From: Caulobacter sp. S45
GTDB lineage: Bacteria; Pseudomonadota; Alphaproteobacteria; Caulobacterales; Caulobacteraceae
Assembly (NCBI RefSeq): GCF_009765965.1
Contig: NZ_LMUL01000002.1
Location: 24,557-88,556, forward strand
Reading direction: 5' to 3'
Length of the DNA: 64,000 nt
The position numbers and the translations under genes are program-made. Shown here one piece after another: positions 59,951-64,000 of the stretch. How positions within the stretch are numbered: the first letter of the stretch is position 1; every line of letters starts with the position of its first letter. A model generated the notes under the pieces. It was given only the letters and a program-made list of their open reading frames with translations, made no database searches and had not been told where the DNA came from.

Positions 59951-60814
59951 CTAGGACAACGGTGGCTCGGAGGGAGCGTCGCCTGACATGGTGACGGCTG
60001 CCAAGGCCGCTGGAATACCAAGAAGGAAGCTCCGGACGTGCTCGGCTCGCGTGGCGACCACGAACCCGAGGCCTGAGGGCCAGCCCCAAACGACGCCTGC
60101 GACCTTTGCCATTTCGGGGCTCCAGGTCAGACCGAGGGCGCGGGCTTCGACAAAGCATGTGTTCCAAACGATTGAGCCACTAAGGCCTGGCGGCGTAGGT
60201 AAGCCCCGGTCGCCAACGACAGTGGTTGCGAGATCGGGATTGTAACTGAGAGCGAAGTGAAAACGGCTGTCCCAGCGGTCGTCTTCGGGAAGCTCGGTCT
60301 CCTTCGCTAAGCTGGTGGTGGCGCCGAACGCCAATCCTCCGAAAAGGAACTTGGTTTGCTCGCCGGCGTAACCAGCGAGCGCAAAAATCTCCTCGGGGTA
60401 GGGGGTGTGTGCGAGGGCGATCTGATCGACGGCTATAGCTTCAGCCATATGAGGGATGCAGGTCCAAGCCTCGTTACTGACCGGGATCGCGGCCAAGTCC
60501 CACGGCCAAGCTTTTTCGCAGTGGTTTCCACCGAGGACCACGAGATCCTCCTGAGCTTCGTAGCGGATCCCGAGACGGTCGCCGTCGTGTCGGACGGTCG
60601 CGACATGCTGGTTGGTGAGGACGAATTTCGAACCATCGATCTCGACAAAACCGCCAGTCCCCCATCCATCCCCATAGTCGCCTTGATCCTTAAACACCGG
60701 CGTCCGGTAACGCCTGAGGACATCCATCATGTCCTTGGTCAGCTGCGGCATTGCCGCGTCCCACTCTTCTTTGGTGAAGAGCAGCTGGAGCGTGATAGGT
60801 TCGAGGTCTGACAT
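59951..60814 (-). CDS. Trypsin-like serine peptidase domain protein
   Basis: A 287-aa cytoplasmic-looking protein (no signal peptide) with a complete chymotrypsin-fold triad: H70 in FVLTNQHVAT, D106 in WPWDLAAIP and S212 in PPGLSGSIVW, with GTGGFVEIDG preceding the His. AT-rich sequence upstream (60820-60880) probably carries the promoter. Intracellular trypsin-like domains occur in bacterial conflict proteins and in self-activating sensors, but neighbours here are unknown, so the role is open. Confidence 0.72.
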   Translation of the reverse strand: MSDLEPITLQLLFTKEEWDAAMPQLTKDMMDVLRRYRTPVFKDQGDYGDGWGTGGFVEIDGSKFVLTNQHVATVRHDGDRLGIRYEAQEDLVVLGGNHCEKAWPWDLAAIPVSNEAWTCIPHMAEAIAVDQIALAHTPYPEEIFALAGYAGEQTKFLFGGLAFGATTSLAKETELPEDDRWDSRFHFALSYNPDLATTVVGDRGLPTPPGLSGSIVWNTCFVEARALGLTWSPEMAKVAGVVWGWPSGLGFVVATRAEHVRSFLLGIPAALAAVTMSGDAPSEPPLS

Positions 60815-61100
60815 TCTTAACCCATTGAAATTTATGAGTAATTTCCGATAATGCTTATTATGCGCAAGACGTATCAGGCCGTTAGTAGGGTGAATCACCA
60901 ACCCGGCGCCGGCAGCCTGGCAAGGCGCGGCAGACCTCTCCCCCGAGGGGCGGATGGGGCTCGTCTAAGAATTCTCTAAGCTTCATCCGACCGGATTTAC
61001 AGCCGCCGAAAATGGGTGTCGCTGCCGATTCGGGGGCAGCGCCGGAATGGCGTTGCGGTCTCTCCGACGGCGGCAGATTCGCTCAGCTTAGGAGGCATCC

Positions 61101-61193
61101 ATGCTCGAAATCATAGTCACCAACCCCGTCCTTCTGCTCGCACTCGGATCATGTATCGCGGTGATCATCGCCGCGGTGAGGCGCAAGCGATGA
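61101..61193 (+). CDS. 30-aa membrane peptide
   Basis: MLEIIVTNPVLLLALGSCIA then VIIAAVRRKR: one hydrophobic helix (about 9-26) with a basic C-terminal RRKR. TAGGAGGCATCC places a near-ideal ribosome-binding site 6 nt before the ATG. It is short enough to be missed by gene finders. Possible roles include a subunit-stabilising microprotein or a type I toxin-like peptide; nothing in the neighbourhood decides. Confidence 0.5.
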   Translation: MLEIIVTNPVLLLALGSCIAVIIAAVRRKR

Positions 61194-61275
61194 TCGCCGC
61201 TGGTCAGAACATTGCGAAACGGCCGTCGCAGTTGGGGCCGAGGCCGTCGTCGACACTTTCAGCCAAAGCGCGGAC

Positions 61276-62478
61276 TCAGGCAGGACCCCGCTTGATGGCC
61301 GCGATCTGGCCCGCCAAATCCGGCCGACCAAGGATGACCAGTCCTCTAGCAACTCCCGTCTGCAGGTTCGTCTTCGTCACCAAGTAGTGGACGGCCTCCC
61401 AGAGATCATCCCCCTGAAGGTGTCGCCGCTCACATGCGAGCTTCAGGATTTGATCGTAGTGCTCGGCGAACTGGTTGAGGCGGCCGACCTGATAGACGGC
61501 TTCAAGATCGGCGATCTCGTCCAGACTGAGCGCCCTCCGAATGGCATCGATGACCGTCTGGTCCACGCTGTGGCGCGCAGCGATCGCTTCGAAATCACGC
61601 GGCGCGCCGTAGTCGAGGCCCAGGCCGCCGGCCGCGGGCTCGTGCGGATGGCAAAGCGCCCATTGCTCAATTGCATAACGCGCATGCGCGTCCGTCAGGT
61701 GCTTGAGCGGGGTCATTTGGCCGATCCGCCGACAAGTCTCGCGGCTAGACTTGATGGCGGTGACAGCCGCGCTGAATTTTTTTCCGCTAAGGCCAAACTC
61801 AGCCATTACCGCCGCCTTGACCTCGTCAAAGACAGGATCGCGCCATTTATCGATCGGCGGAAGCCGGTCGGCGATAGCAATGAGGTCGGTGCGCGAGCAT
61901 TCGGGCGTGAAAGTGCCGGTAGCCCGCTCTTCGCCCAGATCGATCGCCCGGTACTTCAAGGCTTCGATCACCTTGCCGAGCTGGATGACGCTATCGCGAA
62001 TGACTGCGATGTTCGCCAGGGCCTTGCCTTCGAGGCTTTTGCCGCCGGCCCGATTTTCCGCGTAACGCAACTCCTGGCCGTCGTCGTCGATCGTGGCGAG
62101 ACTTTCGACGTAAGGCTGGAGGTCGGCGATGAGCCGGCGCAGTTTCACATCCCCTGCCCCGGCCTGAGCGAGAAATTCCCAATGGGACCGGATGTCGTGG
62201 TCCTTCGGGTGAACCTGCGGGATGGCGCCCATTCGATGCAGCCGACTGATCGCCAGCTTTAGCGCCAGCTCGACGCCGTGCCGGGTGTTGTAGAGGATCG
62301 GCATGGCCAAGGTGTCGCGCTGGCCATGCAACCCTTTGTCGATGACTGCTGACGCCAACTCGATCGCCGCTTCGATATAACCGTCGACGTAGTTCTCCTC
62401 GGTCCCCTGCCGACCAATGCAGGCGTTCCACTCGGAATCGTGAGGCAGGTCGAAAAAGGGATCCGAGGTCGCGGCCAT
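61276..62478 (-). CDS. Hypothetical protein, HEPN-like N-terminal region
   Basis: A 400-aa mostly helical protein. Near residue 62, LAMPILYNTRHGVELALKLA resembles the RHxxEL helix of HEPN-like or abortive-infection-related helical proteins, and HPKDHDIRSHWEFLAQ follows. Other segments (LKHLTDAHARYAIEQW) are unfamiliar. No nuclease motif R-x4-6-H is certain. Function unknown; position next to other orphans is suggestive only. Confidence 0.6.
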   Translation of the reverse strand: MAATSDPFFDLPHDSEWNACIGRQGTEENYVDGYIEAAIELASAVIDKGLHGQRDTLAMPILYNTRHGVELALKLAISRLHRMGAIPQVHPKDHDIRSHWEFLAQAGAGDVKLRRLIADLQPYVESLATIDDDGQELRYAENRAGGKSLEGKALANIAVIRDSVIQLGKVIEALKYRAIDLGEERATGTFTPECSRTDLIAIADRLPPIDKWRDPVFDEVKAAVMAEFGLSGKKFSAAVTAIKSSRETCRRIGQMTPLKHLTDAHARYAIEQWALCHPHEPAAGGLGLDYGAPRDFEAIAARHSVDQTVIDAIRRALSLDEIADLEAVYQVGRLNQFAEHYDQILKLACERRHLQGDDLWEAVHYLVTKTNLQTGVARGLVILGRPDLAGQIAAIKRGPA

Positions 62479-62560
62479 GTCGAATTTCTGTCCATATCGT
62501 CAATCACGGCATATTGGCCTGCGGACAAAGCTTCTCAACGTCGCTTGGCGCGCCTCCGCG

Positions 62561-63475
62561 TCAGCACCGGTCCGAAAACCGGTCGTAAGCATCGACCCGG
62601 CGCGTCAGCAGATCGATCTCCCCCCGGTAAATCTCGGCCTTTAGGAAAGCCAACTCCGGTTCGCGGACGGCCTCCGCCACGTCGATGTACCAAGCGCGCG
62701 GGCCGCCCCCCGCTTCAGCATTCCAGCGATAGCCGCGCGCCTTGAGCTGATCCTTGAAGTCAAAGGGGGCGTTCTCGGCCCATATGCGCCAAGAGGGCGC
62801 CCGGGCCCGGTCCAGGAGCTGGGCCAGCCCCGTCCGCCGGCTGACCGGATGGACGCGGGCCAGAAGCTCCAGCGCCGCCAGGCAGTCGTGGGTGGCGCGA
62901 TGGCGCTCGTAGAAAAAGCCGGCGCTGGAAGCAAGATATGCCAGCTTGACGCCCTCGTAGCCCTCCCCTGCCCAGTCCACCTCGCTCATCGAGCAAGCCC
63001 AGGGCTTGGTGTTGAACACGTCGCTGTAGCGCTCAAGGAATTTGCGGTCGAAGGCCGCGTTGTGGGCGATCACCAGCGCCGCCGGCGCCGCGAAGGCGGC
63101 CACCGCCTGCGTGTCGATGGCGTGGCCCTCCACCATCGCATCGTCGATGCCGGTGATCGCTGTGACCTCCGGCGGGATCGGCTTGGAGGGTTGGCGCAGC
63201 TGCTGGAACGCCTCACCGATCCCGTAAATTTCACCATCCACACCGTAGGTGAAGGGCACCATGGCCAGCTCGATGATCTCGTCCCGTGCCGCGTCCAGGC
63301 CCGTGGTTTCGGTGTCGACGAACAATCCTTGCCGGAGCTGCACACCCGTCGGCGGCTCCCGCCGCGTCAGGGGCTCGAGGCGCCGCAGCACCCGATAGCC
63401 TCCAGACCGCTCGAGGGCCTGGGCCATAGTTTCGAGATCCTCGACGGTCTCGGCCGTGGGGTGGGCGTTGATCAA
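62561..63475 (-). CDS. DEDDh 3'-5' exonuclease
   Basis: A 304-aa DnaQ-like exonuclease: LFVDTETTGLDAARDEIIEL (Exo I D, E), VIAHNAAFDRKFLERY (Exo II D) and ERHRATHDCLAALELLARV (Exo III H, D). A C-terminal extension (about 215-304; KARGYRWNAEAGGGPRAWYI) resembles a small nucleic-acid-binding domain. It begins at a TTG overlapping the dinB stop (TTGA) or at the ATG at 63427. Likely DNA repair or proofreading with DinB. Confidence 0.88.
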   Translation of the reverse strand: MINAHPTAETVEDLETMAQALERSGGYRVLRRLEPLTRREPPTGVQLRQGLFVDTETTGLDAARDEIIELAMVPFTYGVDGEIYGIGEAFQQLRQPSKPIPPEVTAITGIDDAMVEGHAIDTQAVAAFAAPAALVIAHNAAFDRKFLERYSDVFNTKPWACSMSEVDWAGEGYEGVKLAYLASSAGFFYERHRATHDCLAALELLARVHPVSRRTGLAQLLDRARAPSWRIWAENAPFDFKDQLKARGYRWNAEAGGGPRAWYIDVAEAVREPELAFLKAEIYRGEIDLLTRRVDAYDRFSDRC

Positions 63476-64000
63476 GCGGCGTCCGACTCGTCCAGCAACG
63501 AAGGTTCGGCTCCGAGCCTAACCGCCTCCGGCGCGAAGTTCGACAGTGTCACGCCCACCAGCCTCACGCCCTTGGGCGGAGGAAAAACCGAACGGATCAA
63601 ACCGAGGCTCGCCTCGTGGATCTTGGCCTTGCTGTCCACCAGCCAAGAAAAGGACTGGCTGCGGGTCGATTGCTGGAAATCGGCCCATTTGATCTTCACG
63701 GTGACCGTGCGCGCCCGACGGCCGGTCTTTTCGCACCAAGCCCAAACATCGTCGGCCATGGCGAGCACCCCAGCCTCGATCTTATCTGGATCGACCAGAT
63801 CCTCGCTGAAGGTCGTCTCCGAGCCCGACGACTTGCGTTCCCGGTCTGGGCGAACGGGCCGCTCGTCGCGGCCGCGGGCGATCTCATAATACCAGGGCCC
63901 CGACTTGCCAAAGTGGTGCTGCAGGAATTCCAGCGACTGGTTGCGCAAGTCAGCGCCAGTCTGGATGCCCAGCCTGTGCATCTTGGCCGCCGTCACCGGC
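63472..64000 (-). CDS. dinB: DNA polymerase IV, C-terminal part (runs off window)
   Basis: The 3' end of a Y-family polymerase gene; it continues past the window edge. The visible ~175 residues begin in the helix-hairpin-helix (VTAAKMHRLGIQTGADLRNQ), pass GPWYYEIARGRDERPVRPDR and the ERKSSGSETTFSEDL hinge, and end in the little-finger domain. DinB bypasses alkylated and other damaged template bases, which fits the repair-rich region. Confidence 0.9.
   Translation of the reverse strand, partial: PVTAAKMHRLGIQTGADLRNQSLEFLQHHFGKSGPWYYEIARGRDERPVRPDRERKSSGSETTFSEDLVDPDKIEAGVLAMADDVWAWCEKTGRRARTVTVKIKWADFQQSTRSQSFSWLVDSKAKIHEASLGLIRSVFPPPKGVRLVGVTLSNFAPEAVRLGAEPSLLDESDAA

Overview
The window is high-GC DNA that reads as an alphaproteobacterial, most likely Caulobacterales, plasmid or plasmid-derived integrated element. 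The signs are a plasmid RepA initiator with iteron-like repeats, a ParA partition operon, a second large ParB, a GcrA cell-cycle regulator (a family confined to Alphaproteobacteria), a strawberry-notch-type methylase/helicase, RadC, a DUF2493 protein, a toprim protein and a trb conjugation operon. I see no rRNA, tRNA, CRISPR array, transposase or integrase.

Layout. 1-3.0 kb: iterons, repA, a small partition protein and parA, with a promoter region full of nested palindromes. 3.0-16.8 kb: a minus-strand plasmid-maintenance block (SSB, small ORF, DUF2493, GcrA, RadC, DUF7007-like, methylase/helicase, ParB, toprim protein, two unknowns). Two copies of an unrecognised ~105-nt structured element lie in the 5' leaders of ssb and of the small ORF. 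16.8-23.2 kb: a divergent pair of XRE regulators around a perfect palindrome, then a defence module made of a 562-aa PD-(D/E)XK-type protein facing a Gabija-like pair (OLD-family nuclease plus UvrD-type helicase). 23.2-32.2 kb: trbC-D-E-x-J-K-L-F-G-I plus DUF2274, without TrbB, TraG or a relaxase at this locus. 32.4-35.7 kb: a LuxR solo, an Eco29kI-like C5 methylase/GIY-YIG restriction pair with an RHH gene, and a second HTH-only LuxR protein.

35.8-57.1 kb is a stress and DNA-repair cargo region: an RND efflux operon, Ada, two complete Ogt-type methyltransferases and a truncated third, AlkB next to another 2OG-Fe(II) oxygenase, AlkA, a flavin reductase, an NmrA/QorB-type oxidoreductase, two NTF2/SnoaL-fold proteins, a TMEM175-type channel and a truncated haemoglobin. 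A recurrent promoter motif (TGAAAGCAAGA, then CGGAGTG at fixed spacing) lies upstream of most transcription units here, usually 50-60 nt before the start codon. It resembles the Ada box, so these genes probably form one alkylation/electrophile-stress regulon.

57.2-64 kb: a trans-sulfuration-type PLP enzyme, three poorly characterised genes (one with a complete trypsin-like triad), a 30-aa membrane peptide, a DEDDh exonuclease and the 3' end of dinB, which runs off the window.

Functions come from reading motifs by eye. No homology search was run, so family names for weakly conserved genes are provisional.
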